From Cylindrodendrum hubeiense (lineage: Eukaryota; Ascomycota; Sordariomycetes; Hypocreales; Nectriaceae), in NCBI GenBank assembly GCA_014621425.1, contig JAANBB010000687.1, positions 1 to 15,209 of the forward strand: a stretch of DNA of 15,209 bases, read 5' to 3'. The position numbers and the translations under genes are program-made. The notes under the pieces were generated by a model that searched no databases, was not told the origin of the DNA, and saw only the letters and a program-made list of their open reading frames with translations. This document shows positions 1 to 8,261 of this stretch, one piece after another (positions within the stretch are counted from its first letter, which is position 1; the number at the start of each line of letters is the position of its first letter).

Positions 1-400
1 CAGCAATGAAAACGGCTTCGACGTCGTCGAGGTACGCCATTACCGCCTCCAAAGCTGCAAACCTGTTACCTGAAACTTGTCCTCCACCATGGACGAAGTA
101 AAAGGCCGGTCGGTTAGTTTTGGTCGAGTCCTTGGGAGTAAACACGGCAAGAGAGATGTTCTCATCGCCAGGTTCGAGGCCTGGGACAGAAATATCCTGG
201 TGGTCGAATTGTGGTTTATGCTTGAGGACCCTGTCCAATCCAAAATTATCAGAAACGCTGCGCAGAAGTTGAAGATCTAGGACTTCCGGTAACATGGCTT
301 TGGACGCATCGACTCCGGGTTGAAGCAATGGGTCGTAGGGTGGGCGAAGAGCCGTTGCCAATGCTGGTGGGGAAGTCTGGGAAGGCTCTGTGGAAGACAT
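1..400 (-). CDS. Alpha/beta hydrolase (HSL-like, fold-3), 5' part only (hydrolase 1)
   Basis: The reading frame runs on the minus strand from an ATG at 400 to the window edge with no stop, giving the first 133 residues. The gene continues outside the window. Residues about 17-36 (RPPYDPLLQP and following) and the oxyanion motif HGGGQ at about 104-108, followed by VSGNRF, match the two complete hydrolases at 10957 and 12743 closely, so all three are paralogues. Members of this hormone-sensitive-lipase-like family hydrolyse carboxyl esters. The nucleophile, acid and histidine would lie in the missing part. No signal peptide is visible, so a cytosolic enzyme is likely. The gene diverges from tannase 1 over a 931-bp shared promoter that holds two copies of the cluster motif. 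The substrate is unknown. Confidence 0.88.
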   Translation of the reverse strand, partial: MSSTEPSQTSPPALATALRPPYDPLLQPGVDASKAMLPEVLDLQLLRSVSDNFGLDRVLKHKPQFDHQDISVPGLEPGDENISLAVFTPKDSTKTNRPAFYFVHGGGQVSGNRFAALEAVMAYLDDVEAVFIA

Positions 401-504
401 GATGACAAGGCGTTGTGGTAAATCGAGCCGAGTGGCCAGAAGAAAGATGAGTTGAGAGTGTGTAGGCCTGAAGAAGAGGATACAATTGACCGGACATGTG
501 TGTC

Positions 505-514
505 ATTTTATTAT
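505..514 (-). promoter_or_regulatory. TATA-like box for hydrolase 1
   Basis: On the minus strand this reads ATAATAAAAT, about 105 bp upstream of the ATG at 400. That spacing resembles the TATA-to-ATG spacing of hydrolases 2 and 3. Assigned by position and composition only. Confidence 0.4.
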
Positions 515-713
515 GCATTCAACGCCGACGGTAACGACAGACATCTCATAATTTTTACTTGGCCCGTTAGCAACAAGCTCCCTATGTGGCCCCTGTAGTG
601 GGAGAGAAGTGTATAGTCAACCTGCTACACCACATTAGAGAGTGAAGTGGACCTGGGTGTAAGATTCGGGTTCGCGGATGGCTCATGACCTTCGGGGCTT
701 TCGCTCTGACACG

Positions 714-732
714 ACTCCGATGCCCTCGGAGT
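714..732. promoter_or_regulatory. Inverted repeat with CCG-N7-CGG, possible Zn2Cys6-type site
   Basis: Perfect 7-bp arms, ACTCCGA and TCGGAGT, flank a 5-base centre in the promoter shared by hydrolase 1 and tannase 1. The inner triplets form CCG-N7-CGG, the layout many fungal zinc-cluster regulators bind. The element and its right flank (AGTTTAA) are similar to the stretch at 8115-8134 upstream of tannase 2. The role is inferred. Confidence 0.35.
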
Positions 733-921
733 TTAAGTCAATACCGTCTCGGCCTAAAGGAGTGGTCCGTATCCGAAGTTCATGCAACTATTACTCAAGT
801 TGTCTACCGAGGCAGCCAAATTGATGGACTTTCTTAACCCCTCAGCCCCTCAAACCCTTTGTTGTTGTAGACGACGGGAAATCTGTGGGGAAGTTCATCC
901 AACGAGTTTCCCCATTTCCTA

Positions 922-946
922 CTAATGCATTGGTCGACGTCGATGA
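922..946 (+). promoter_or_regulatory. Cluster motif copy A' (diverged)
   Basis: Over 21 aligned bases (922-942) this site matches the better copy at 970-990 at 19 positions, including the CTAATGCA flank and the CGACGTCG core. The right half of the palindrome has decayed. It lies exactly 48 bp before copy A in the same orientation. It is in the divergent promoter of hydrolase 1 and tannase 1. Probable transcription-factor site, with the cluster bZIP as the likely reader (inference). Confidence 0.6.
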
Positions 947-966
947 TCGTCGCCGTCCATGTAGAA

Positions 967-996
967 GCGCTAATGCACTGGACGACGTCGTCCAAC
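967..996 (+). promoter_or_regulatory. Cluster motif copy A (palindromic CRE-like site)
   Basis: Holds the perfect 16-bp palindrome TGGACGACGTCGTCCA at 979-994, preceded by CGCTAATGCAC. Positions 968-994 are identical over 27 bases to 6058-6084. The core GACGTC at 984-989 is the central hexamer of CRE-type sites bound by bZIP dimers. It lies about 345 bp from the tannase 1 start and about 585 bp from the hydrolase 1 start. Confidence 0.75.
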
Positions 997-1249
997 TGAT
1001 GTGGGTAACGCCAAGTTGCGGGGGTACCACAGCGTGGGGACTGTATTAGTGCCATTCCAATTCAAGCGAGATACCGAACCGGGTTGCTCTAGTCTCTGGT
1101 TCCACCCGGCTCGGATATTATTCGCAATCGACTTGTGAGAAGGCCAAGTTGGACGAGTTTACATTGTCGGAATCATTCTCTTGACCTAGAGGCAAATAGT
1201 TAATCATAAGGCTGTCCCCCCCCCTCTTTCTGCCCTCACCTAGAGACTC

Positions 1250-1256
1250 TTTAAAA
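1250..1256 (+). promoter_or_regulatory. TATA-like box for tannase 1
   Basis: TTTAAAA lies about 76 bp before the ATG at 1332, after a C-rich run at about 1216-1224. A weak assignment based on position and composition. Confidence 0.35.
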
Positions 1257-1331
1257 ACACCGGCCAAAACATGAGCGAGGATACTGTCTCCTACTGAAAC
1301 CCACCGCATTAAAAAAGTTCATCCACGAACG

Positions 1332-2951
1332 ATGTCTCTAAATTGGCTAATAGAGGGAGCTGCCAGTCCTGGGCAGTGGATCTCAAACTACGTCGGCGGC
1401 TCATTCGACATATGCAGTCCAGTCGCGATTTCACTCCCTACGCTCCCCGGATTGAAGGTGCTTTCGCTCGAAGCGACTCCTCACAAGAACTATACCTTCA
1501 TACCCAGCCCGGAGTTGGGCGGTCCGCAGGAGTCTATAACCAACCTCAACTTCTGTAATGTCACCATCTCATACACTCATCCTGGGTGGGACGATACCAT
1601 AGTGGTCACCACATACCTCCCTTCCGAGGACAAGTGGAACGGACGTCTCATGGCCAACGGGGGTGGCGGCTTCGTCACTGGCGGCGCTTCTATTGTTCAG
1701 TTCACCATGATCCCCGGCCTTCTCGAGGGATTCGTGGTTACCACCACTGATGGTGGCCACGTCAGCGATCTCGCCGACGCAAATCCCACGAGCAGCTCAT
1801 GGGCTTTATCCAGCCCCGGCAATGTCAACTGGCCTCTTCTTATCAACTTTGCCTCGGTAGCTCTGCATGATATGTCTACTATCAGTAAGGCAGTCACTGA
1901 AGCATTCTATGGAAAACAGGCCGAGTACTCGTACTTCTACGGCGGCTCTACTGGCGGCAGGCAGGGCCACATGCTGGCCCAGAGGTACCCCAAGGATTTC
2001 AATGGCATAATCGCTGTGATGCCGGCAATCAACTGGACTCGGTTCTTGTGGGCCAATATTTGGCCTTCTTTCCTCATGGACAAGCTCGGCATTTACCCCC
2101 GGCCGTGTGAGCTCAACGCCATGACCAACGCTGCCATCGCATTCTGCGACCCCCTTGACGGCGTGGAGGATGGCATTATTTCAAGGCCAGACCTTTGCAA
2201 CTTTGACCCCCATGATATCATTGGCAAGGAGTTCGACTGCAATGGCGTTACATCCACCTTCACATCCGACGCTGCAACCATTGCAAAGGCCACCTGGGAT
2301 GGTCCACGCAGCTCGACCGGCGAATTTCAGTGGCATGGGTTCAATTTCGACGCCAACATCTCACAGATTGGCATTGGGTCCACCGTGACGAAGTGCGATG
2401 AGGACGGGGCAAATTGTGACGCCGTCCCCTTCACTATCTCCCACGTCTGGGCCAAGTATTGGCTTTTGAAGGAACCCAGCTTTAACATGAGGAAGATTTC
2501 CCACGAAGTCTGGGACACGCTCATTCATACGTCCGTGAGCCAGTACAGTACCGTCATCGGTACCGACAACCCCAACCTGTCTGGCCTCCACAAGGCTGGT
2601 AACAAGCTGATAAACTGGCATGGTATGGCTGACCAAGCCATCCCAGTCAATGGTAGCGTTGACTACTACGAGCGTGTTTTGGCCGGTGATCCTAATGCCC
2701 AAGACTACTATCGCTTTTTTCTTGCCCCGGGTGCCTCGCACTGCGTCACCTGCGGATTGGTGCCCCCCACCATGAAATTGATGGACATTATGGTCAACTG
2801 GGTTGAGAAGGGCATCGCTCCCGACACTTTGCCTGTCATAGGTGACAACAAGTACGGAGCTCGCTTGGAAAGGAACATCTGCATGTATCCACGTGTCCAA
2901 CACTACATCGGCGGTGATGTGGCAAAAGAGTCATCTTTTACATGTGTCTAA
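1332..2951 (+). CDS. Tannase/feruloyl esterase family hydrolase, no visible signal peptide (tannase 1)
   Basis: This 539-residue protein belongs to the tannase/feruloyl esterase family (PF07519 type), alpha/beta hydrolases that split phenolic or related esters. The serine elbow is GGSTGGRQ with Ser206, the acid is Asp434 in WHGMADQ, and the base is His470 in GASHC. A calcium-type loop with Asp273, Asp276 and Asp280 lies in the lid region. Gly205 replaces the cysteine that normally precedes the serine, while Cys471 after the histidine is kept. Length and C-terminus (NICMYPRVQHY) match tannase 2 at 8411. Unlike tannase 2 it starts MSLNWLIEGA with no hydrophobic leader; the only upstream ATG nearby (1271) stops after eight codons, so an intracellular product or a lost leader is suggested. 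It has many cysteines and NxS/T sites, as in secreted relatives. Substrate unknown. Confidence 0.92.
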   Translation: MSLNWLIEGAASPGQWISNYVGGSFDICSPVAISLPTLPGLKVLSLEATPHKNYTFIPSPELGGPQESITNLNFCNVTISYTHPGWDDTIVVTTYLPSEDKWNGRLMANGGGGFVTGGASIVQFTMIPGLLEGFVVTTTDGGHVSDLADANPTSSSWALSSPGNVNWPLLINFASVALHDMSTISKAVTEAFYGKQAEYSYFYGGSTGGRQGHMLAQRYPKDFNGIIAVMPAINWTRFLWANIWPSFLMDKLGIYPRPCELNAMTNAAIAFCDPLDGVEDGIISRPDLCNFDPHDIIGKEFDCNGVTSTFTSDAATIAKATWDGPRSSTGEFQWHGFNFDANISQIGIGSTVTKCDEDGANCDAVPFTISHVWAKYWLLKEPSFNMRKISHEVWDTLIHTSVSQYSTVIGTDNPNLSGLHKAGNKLINWHGMADQAIPVNGSVDYYERVLAGDPNAQDYYRFFLAPGASHCVTCGLVPPTMKLMDIMVNWVEKGIAPDTLPVIGDNKYGARLERNICMYPRVQHYIGGDVAKESSFTCV

Positions 2952-3710
2952 GACTAGTTTCAAGGCTGTCGTGAGGCATATATCATACTGGCGATGTAGT
3001 GAAGAGGGCGCTTTAGCATTGAACCGATCTTATTCACTGGCTAGGTTCTGGACTGGGATACGAGGCATAGAGACCCCTTGCCATCACGCTTCTGGATTCA
3101 TCACTTAACTACATTCAATCTTCTTCTGAACATCCTGACTCTTAGTGACTTGCGTATGGTACCGCCTCTTGGTGTTTTAGTTCCCACGTCCCCGCGTTCA
3201 TGAAAACGTAAGCTATTCCTCCATAGTCTCCTTAAAAGATAGATTACACATGATCATGTATTGCATAGGTTGATGGTGCCGGGGACCAGGATATCAGAAG
3301 TTTGGAAGAGAATATGAAACCTTTGCAACAGAGCAGTTAAGCAAGCGTGGACCTGGAGAGGTACGACACCGCTAAAAGTTGAAATTGCAACAGATGGGCC
3401 GTAACAGAAATAGAACGAGCAAGTTTAGATCGGAAGAGCCAAGTAGGTAGGTAGTATAGAAATTAGACGAGGAGAGAAGTACTCGCAATAGAGTATTTTG
3501 AAATACAGCTAACTACCTATAAAGCTACTGGCCGCTCGAAAGACTAGACCAAGTCTTTCATGTGGGAAGCAATCGAATCGAAATTACCAGTCGCCTCTCA
3601 TTAAGCAGGCATAGCGAAAAAGGGGCCCGAATAGACCAGAACTGTATTGGTCGATCAAACCCGGCAGTCAACTCGAACTCCTTGTTTGTGCAATCGACCT
3701 CCCCTGAATG
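2952..3710. other. Convergent intergenic region, no gene seen
   Basis: This 759-bp gap separates the 3' ends of tannase 1 and the MFS gene and should hold both 3' UTRs. Only short non-conserved ORFs are present. A small GTAG/GTAGG microsatellite lies near 3442-3454. No copy of the palindromic cluster motif was found here, which fits its restriction to divergent promoters. Confidence 0.6.
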
Positions 3711-5483
3711 CTAAATCCTTTCATTCTTCTCGTTCGGTTGGATATTCTTATTGGAGCGATCCATAACCGGCGCCGCGATCTCATCAGTAAAATACTTTGT
3801 TGTCGAGGTAAAGAACCAACAGCCCATAGCGGATACGACGCAGAAGACTACCAGAGTGTACCAAATGTAGGTGAATGATTTTGCATATGCCGATCTCGAT
3901 GCTTCAGTGACAGCTTGAACCACCTCAGACGTGACCCCTTGGACTGTTGGAAGCGCTTGGATACCCTTAGTAGCGTATGTAGAAAGCAGATCAGCAAGAC
4001 GAGATTCTGGAAGTCCAGCGGCAATTGCGGCTTTCGAGATGGCGCCAGGAAGAATCTCTTTAATTTTGGCGTTGAAGATCTGGCTGTACATTGTTGTTGC
4101 GATCGCGCCGCCGATGAACCCTGCAGCCACACCGATGCAGACAGCCGTAGCAATCGATTCATTCGGGGCCGCCAAGCCGGAGAGGATAGTAATCAAAGAA
4201 GCCTCAGCTCCGATAGCAAGGCCCATGAGCATCGATGGGAAAAACCAGACGGCGAAATTCACGCCTGGCTTTACCAGGACCATCAAGCAAGCTCCGATAA
4301 GCAATATCGTCAGAAGACCAACAACGATCCAGCGGATTTCTTTGAAATAGCGTAGGATGATGGCGGCGACAAGGGCTCCCATGATTGTCGAGACGGACAT
4401 GGGCAATTGCCACACTGCTGTCATCAGTCCGTCAGTACCAAAGACATGGACGACCACCTGGGGTAGAAACGCTTGGCATCCATAAAGTGCAAAGCCTCCA
4501 GAAACGCGTATAAGTAGGGCAGCATTGTAGTTTCGGTCCTGGAAGACGGCGTGGGGCAGAATTCCCGTTGACGTGCCTTTCCATTCCCACAATCCAAATA
4601 TGGCGAGCAGAACAGCTCCAGGTATCATTGTGCCAAGCACAATCGCCGATGTCCACTCATATGGATTGCCACCATAATTGATGCCGACGAGAAACAGCGT
4701 GAGGCCAGCGCATGCGAGAAATATACCAAGCCAGTCCAATTTGAGCAGGCGCTGCTTGGCGCTGTAGCCTTCTGGGTTCGGGCGAGGCATAGGATGGTAA
4801 AAGAGTAAAATCGAGATGAGGGTCAGAAGGTTGAGACCAGCTCCAACATAGAAGCCGATACGCCATCCTTCTAAGGCACCACCAATGCCCCTCTGGATGA
4901 AGACTCCTTCGATAATGGGAGCCCCAATAAAAGAGCCTGCACCGAAGATAGTCGCGAACGCAGTAGCCAAAGCCCGATGATTCTTTGGGACGATTTCCTG
5001 GATAAGTGGATTGGAAAGGAAACCACAGCCAACACCGAGGCCGTTGAGAACCTGGCCGCCGATAACCATGCTGAGGCTATTCGCACGTCCACCGATAAGC
5101 ATGCCGATGCAGCCGAGTACGCAGCCGAACAGAAGAAACGACCGTCGGTCGAAGATGTCTGACATATTGCCAATAAAGGCAGCCGCCACTGCACTGCTCA
5201 ACGCAGATGAGGTGGCGATCCAGGCTGCGTTGCTAGCATCTTCGGGAAAGCGAGCAGCAATGAATGCAATTGCAGTAGCGGGCACGATGGTTGACCACGA
5301 GCTGGTGAGGATGATCATGTAAAGTGCGAAAAGATTGGCTAGTATGTTGAAGCTCCATGTGAAGTCACTGGAGTTCAAATTCTCAACATCTGTCGTTCCC
5401 GGCTGGACGCTTTCGTTGTGACTGTCATCTTCACGGTGTTCAACAGTGGAACTTAACACCTTGTCGTCCAAATCGGCTGCCAT
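3711..5483 (-). CDS. MFS transporter, 14-TM drug:H+ antiporter type (TRI12-like)
   Basis: This 590-residue membrane protein has a hydrophilic N-terminus of about 44 residues, then many hydrophobic helices, and a charged C-terminal tail. The loop GNMSDIFDRR at 105-114 is the MFS motif-A position between helices 2 and 3. NGLGVGCGFLSNPLIQEIVP (147-166) resembles the fungal trichothecene-efflux-pump/siderophore-transporter branch of the family. That is a family resemblance only; no trichothecene biosynthetic gene is present. It probably sits in the plasma membrane or a vesicle membrane and moves a small molecule by proton exchange. The start is the ATG at 5483 and no intron is needed. It diverges from the bZIP gene across a promoter with two cluster motifs, so it may import the substrate or export a product of the neighbouring esterases. 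Direction and cargo cannot be read from sequence. Confidence 0.92.
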   Translation of the reverse strand: MAADLDDKVLSSTVEHREDDSHNESVQPGTTDVENLNSSDFTWSFNILANLFALYMIILTSSWSTIVPATAIAFIAARFPEDASNAAWIATSSALSSAVAAAFIGNMSDIFDRRSFLLFGCVLGCIGMLIGGRANSLSMVIGGQVLNGLGVGCGFLSNPLIQEIVPKNHRALATAFATIFGAGSFIGAPIIEGVFIQRGIGGALEGWRIGFYVGAGLNLLTLISILLFYHPMPRPNPEGYSAKQRLLKLDWLGIFLACAGLTLFLVGINYGGNPYEWTSAIVLGTMIPGAVLLAIFGLWEWKGTSTGILPHAVFQDRNYNAALLIRVSGGFALYGCQAFLPQVVVHVFGTDGLMTAVWQLPMSVSTIMGALVAAIILRYFKEIRWIVVGLLTILLIGACLMVLVKPGVNFAVWFFPSMLMGLAIGAEASLITILSGLAAPNESIATAVCIGVAAGFIGGAIATTMYSQIFNAKIKEILPGAISKAAIAAGLPESRLADLLSTYATKGIQALPTVQGVTSEVVQAVTEASRSAYAKSFTYIWYTLVVFCVVSAMGCWFFTSTTKYFTDEIAAPVMDRSNKNIQPNEKNERI

Positions 5484-6057
5484 GATGGCTGCGAACCGAG
5501 ATCTTCTGGGAGGTAAAACGGAGTTGCGAGACCGGAGAGTAGCTGTAGTCGTCGCAAGGTAGACACCGAGAATGATAGACTATCTCAGAAAAAGATAAAA
5601 TCTTTTTGACTGAAGGATTCGAGCCAGGCGGTGGTGTCCTGGAGAGAAGGAAGTGGTGGAATGCGAATCAACTTCTCTTGCGGGTTGACGCTCTATTATA
5701 GTCAACACCACAAGAATCAGCCAGATTTTGAGGGCCGCAACATACATTTAGTGCAGCAATACCGCGTGAAATCGATATCAAGCAATCATAAACGCTCCTG
5801 TCCAGCAAAGATGAATGCGAAGTGTCTAAAATGACCCTAAGCTGAGTCCAAGCCCAATCCTGCTGGGTCCATCCGTCCGGGGATCCCCACGCAGTAGAAA
5901 ACCTGGGGTCTAGGCTCTCCATGTTTTGACGGGAATGGCCTAGTCTTCCCCAGATATCAGCCATGGTGATTGCAGCCAGTATATTTGCTTGTATCGTTGA
6001 TGGGATTGTACCCAAAACAATAGGTTGGCGTCGAAATAATGCTCGCCTAGGCGGAAA

Positions 6058-6084
6058 CGCTAATGCACTGGACGACGTCGTCCA
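6058..6084 (+). promoter_or_regulatory. Cluster motif copy B (palindromic CRE-like site)
   Basis: Identical over 27 bases to copy A at 968-994; the match extends to 30 of 31 bases if the four preceding bases are included. The perfect 16-bp palindrome is at 6069-6084 and GACGTC at 6074-6079. It lies about 590 bp upstream of the MFS start and about 970 bp from the bZIP start, so it more likely serves the transporter gene or the whole promoter. Confidence 0.75.
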
Positions 6085-6576
6085 CCGAGGGTGGTTCGTG
6101 CCAAACCCTGCGCCACGTATCGGCCTTGGACAGGTGATGCCAGTGAATACGCAGCGGGAGACGCCCTGGTGGTGGATAGTTGCCGTCTTTCGTATCCGAA
6201 AACAATTGCGAAATGAACGAGAGGGGAAGTGTGCGTCGAAAATATCTAAACTCATTATTCATTGATGATTTCTACTCATGGTAGCGGAACACCCTTCCGT
6301 TGATTGAACGCGTCGAGGTATTGCAGGGTGGGTTCTTGGCTGCACTTTTTTGTACTGTGCCGACAGGGGTCATTGAGTGATGAAACCTGGAATCAACCAC
6401 CCAGCAGGGGAGGACACAAAAAGAGCTTTGAACCACAACATCGGTATCGCCCCCTATCTAAAATCTTACCAGATACGGCACGGGGTCTGGTGTTGTGGTG
6501 CACACTGATGTCGGGGTAAAGTGGACACTCTCCCGGATACCGATTAAGCAGCTCAGATATGTTCATGCTAGGTTAG

Positions 6577-6624
6577 ATCCCAGATGGGGAGAATCCCAGA
6601 TGGGGAGAATCCCAGATGGGGAGA
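6577..6624 (+). repeat. Minisatellite, three perfect 16-bp units
   Basis: The unit ATCCCAGATGGGGAGA is present three times head to tail without a mismatch, between cluster motifs B and D. Perfect identity suggests recent expansion by slippage. A role as a repeated binding site is possible but unsupported. Confidence 0.9.
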
Positions 6625-6942
6625 AGATGCGAACCACTCAGCGGGGGCGACGGCGATGCAGGGACGGCAGAGACACGCCGCAGAAACACCACGCACGACC
6701 CGAGGGGCTGGCTCATTGCTACGTAGGACCACAGATTACTCGGTACTCCGTACAAGGCCATGGAACAGATTCAGTGGTAAACTACCGACATCCGATCTGC
6801 GGGGTTGACAGGGGCGCGACCTTGGTCCGAGGAGGGTAAGCTTCATCGAATCTCGCAGTGTCGGAGAGTCCCAAGACTCCGCGCCAGCCTTCTCCGCAAT
6901 TCCCCAACTATTTACCCTATTTCTGCCCCTCGCAACCCTCCT

Positions 6943-6963
6943 TGGACGACGTCGCCCACTGCA
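6943..6963 (-). promoter_or_regulatory. Cluster motif copy D, next to the bZIP gene
   Basis: Read on the minus strand, 19 of 21 bases match copy A (974-994), including TGCA, CGACGTCGTCCA and the spacing. GACGTC is at 6948-6953, about 100 bp before the bZIP ATG, a natural position for autoregulation. The orientation is opposite to copies A and B. Confidence 0.65.
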
Positions 6964-7051
6964 GCGAGCCCCAGACCTCCCCACCAAGCCGCGGCCAATC
7001 ACCGAATGCTTCTACGCTCGCCACGACCCTCGTGATTGATATTCCATCGCC

Positions 7052-8096
7052 ATGGGGTCTCAACTCACCGACACTGACCCGGCGAGGACGAGGACACCAA
7101 GGCAGCTTCAGCGGAAGCGGGCGCTAGACAAAGAATCGCAGAGGCGGAAACGGGAGCGCCAGAGAGCCCACGTCCAGCAAATCGAGAAAGAATTGCACGA
7201 CGCGCGGCAGGAGATCCACAACCTTCGCCTTATAATCCAGGACATGAAAGGTCAACCACAGCCAGGGACTCAAGGCATCGACTCAGTTCGGTCAAGCGCT
7301 CACGACTCGTGCCCTCCTCAACTCGAGAGCCCGGTTTCGGTTAAAACAGCATCCACGGTAACACCATGCACACACCGGTCCCTCTCGCCGCAACCAGAGC
7401 ACAAAGAGCAACTCATAGAGTGCTTTTGCGAGCCCCAGACACACGAGTCATTTTCCGAATGCTTTGAGAAGACTGTATTCGCCAGTGTCATTGAGTGGAA
7501 CAGTCGCTCTATACGTATACCGCCCATTTCTGCCACTCCCGAGCTTGCCGACCTTTTATTCATCAGAGACCCAGGAAATCCAGTTTCCAGAATTTTATAC
7601 AAGTTCGCAAGACGAGCTAACATGGACAATGTGGTAGTCCTGGCTGCCGTCTATATTCTAGCCTATCGCATCCTTCGAGTAAGCCTCCCGCCTATGAGTC
7701 GTCTTCTTGAAACAGCCATGTAATGACACATCATAGTATCGCTTCTTTCCCTCGGTAGAGACGCACAATGACGTCCCAGAATGGCTACGCTCAACAGACA
7801 TTCAGGACAAGATCCCTCACGCTCTCTATATCGACTTTGTGCAATTTCCTCGACTGCGGAATGCCATGGTGCTTGGCCTGGTCAATATTGATTCCATTCG
7901 AGAACAGTTTGATGCTGATTTTGGCCGTCACTTATCTGTGAATTGGCCAGTCTCGGAGGCTTTGTTAGTTACGGATAGCTCCCGCAACACAATCCTTAAC
8001 CCCAAATTCGAGCGTCACATCTGTACACAAGAAAACTGGACGCTGGACTCGGTGTTTGCTACCAAGTATCCCCATATAGCCCCCTTGATTGTTTAG
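7052..8096 (+). CDS. bZIP transcription factor with DUF3425-like C-terminal domain, two exons
   Basis: Exon 1 is 7052-7678 and exon 2 is 7737-8096, joined in phase 0 to give 328 residues. Residues 20-40 form the basic region with the RKRALDKESQRRKRERQR block, followed by a short zipper with V41, L48, I55 and I62 at exact seven-residue spacing. The aligned position of the usual bZIP asparagine is Asp26, as seen in DUF3425-type fungal factors. The C-terminal part spans the splice: AYRILR in exon 1 continues into a tryptophan-proline segment with PEWLRST, then IDFVQFPRLR and WPVS, all typical of DUF3425 proteins. Without splicing the frame ends at 7723. The ATG at 7052 has a favourable context (ATCGCCATGG). 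The protein is likely nuclear and a good candidate regulator of this locus, since CRE-like motifs sit in all three divergent promoters, one about 100 bp upstream of this gene. Confidence 0.88.
7679..7736 (+). other. Intron of the bZIP gene (58 bp)
   Basis: The donor is GTAAGC directly after the CGA codon for Arg209, and the acceptor is CATAG. A TAATGAC-like branch region lies near 7721. Both flanks are in phase 0, and joining them restores the continuous family pattern from RILR to PEWLRST. A later acceptor at 7760 would also keep frame but would drop eight codons (7737-7760) that fit the family. Confidence 0.8.
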
Positions 8097-8114
8097 CTCT
8101 CGGGACGATCATCC

Positions 8115-8134
8115 TTCCGAGTGCCCGAAGTTTA
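8115..8134 (+). promoter_or_regulatory. Element shared with the tannase 1 promoter
   Basis: TTCCGAGTGCCCGAAGTTTA resembles 715-735 in the tannase 1 promoter: both share CCGA, TGCCC, CG and AGTTTAA in order, with small indels. It lies about 280 bp upstream of the tannase 2 ATG, just after the bZIP stop. No clear copy of the palindromic motif was found in this promoter. Function inferred. Confidence 0.3.
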
Positions 8135-8261
8135 AATGATCAGCAGATGGACTCCGAGGTGTGGAGAGGGGTTGACCTTGCATGCGACCTGTCCGGTAAA
8201 GCAATCGGCATCGTTTTGCCTATATGAAATAAGAACCAGGGAGCTGATGATGTGCCTCGAC

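Larger units (their letters stand above)
5484..7051. other. Large divergent promoter region between MFS and bZIP genes
   Basis: This 1568-bp region has no convincing gene. It holds two cluster motifs (6058-6084 and 6943-6963) and a three-unit tandem repeat (6577-6624), listed separately. A GTACTCCGTAC-like stretch lies near 6740-6752. A 195-codon ORF on the minus strand (5668-6255) shows no family resemblance and contains one of the motifs, so I do not call it a gene. Confidence 0.6.

Noticed and set aside
18..33. GACGTCGTC near the left edge resembling the cluster motif core
   Set aside because: It lies inside the hydrolase 1 coding frame and encodes the conserved Leu-Asp-Asp-Val-Glu segment that aligns with the paralogues. 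The flanking TGCA is absent.
2361..2903. 180-codon minus-strand open frame opposite tannase 1
   Set aside because: A shadow of the strongly supported tannase 1 frame; no family features.
5613..5625. Minus-strand GGCTCGAATCC resembling a tRNA B box
   Set aside because: The T-stem does not pair and no A box or acceptor stem fits upstream.
5668..6255. 195-codon minus-strand open frame in the MFS/bZIP promoter, starting MSLDIFDAHF
   Set aside because: No recognisable domain, odd composition, and it contains motif B, which is conserved as DNA elsewhere. It could be a real orphan gene, but nothing supports it.
7766..7777. TGACGTCC, a CRE-like site after the bZIP intron
   Set aside because: It is inside exon 2 coding sequence (Asn-Asp-Val-Pro) and lacks the extended motif.
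8102..8114. GGACGATCATCC in the tannase 2 promoter, like the cluster palindrome with two centre bases missing
   Set aside because: The GACGTC core and TGCA flank are absent, so it was not counted as a motif copy.
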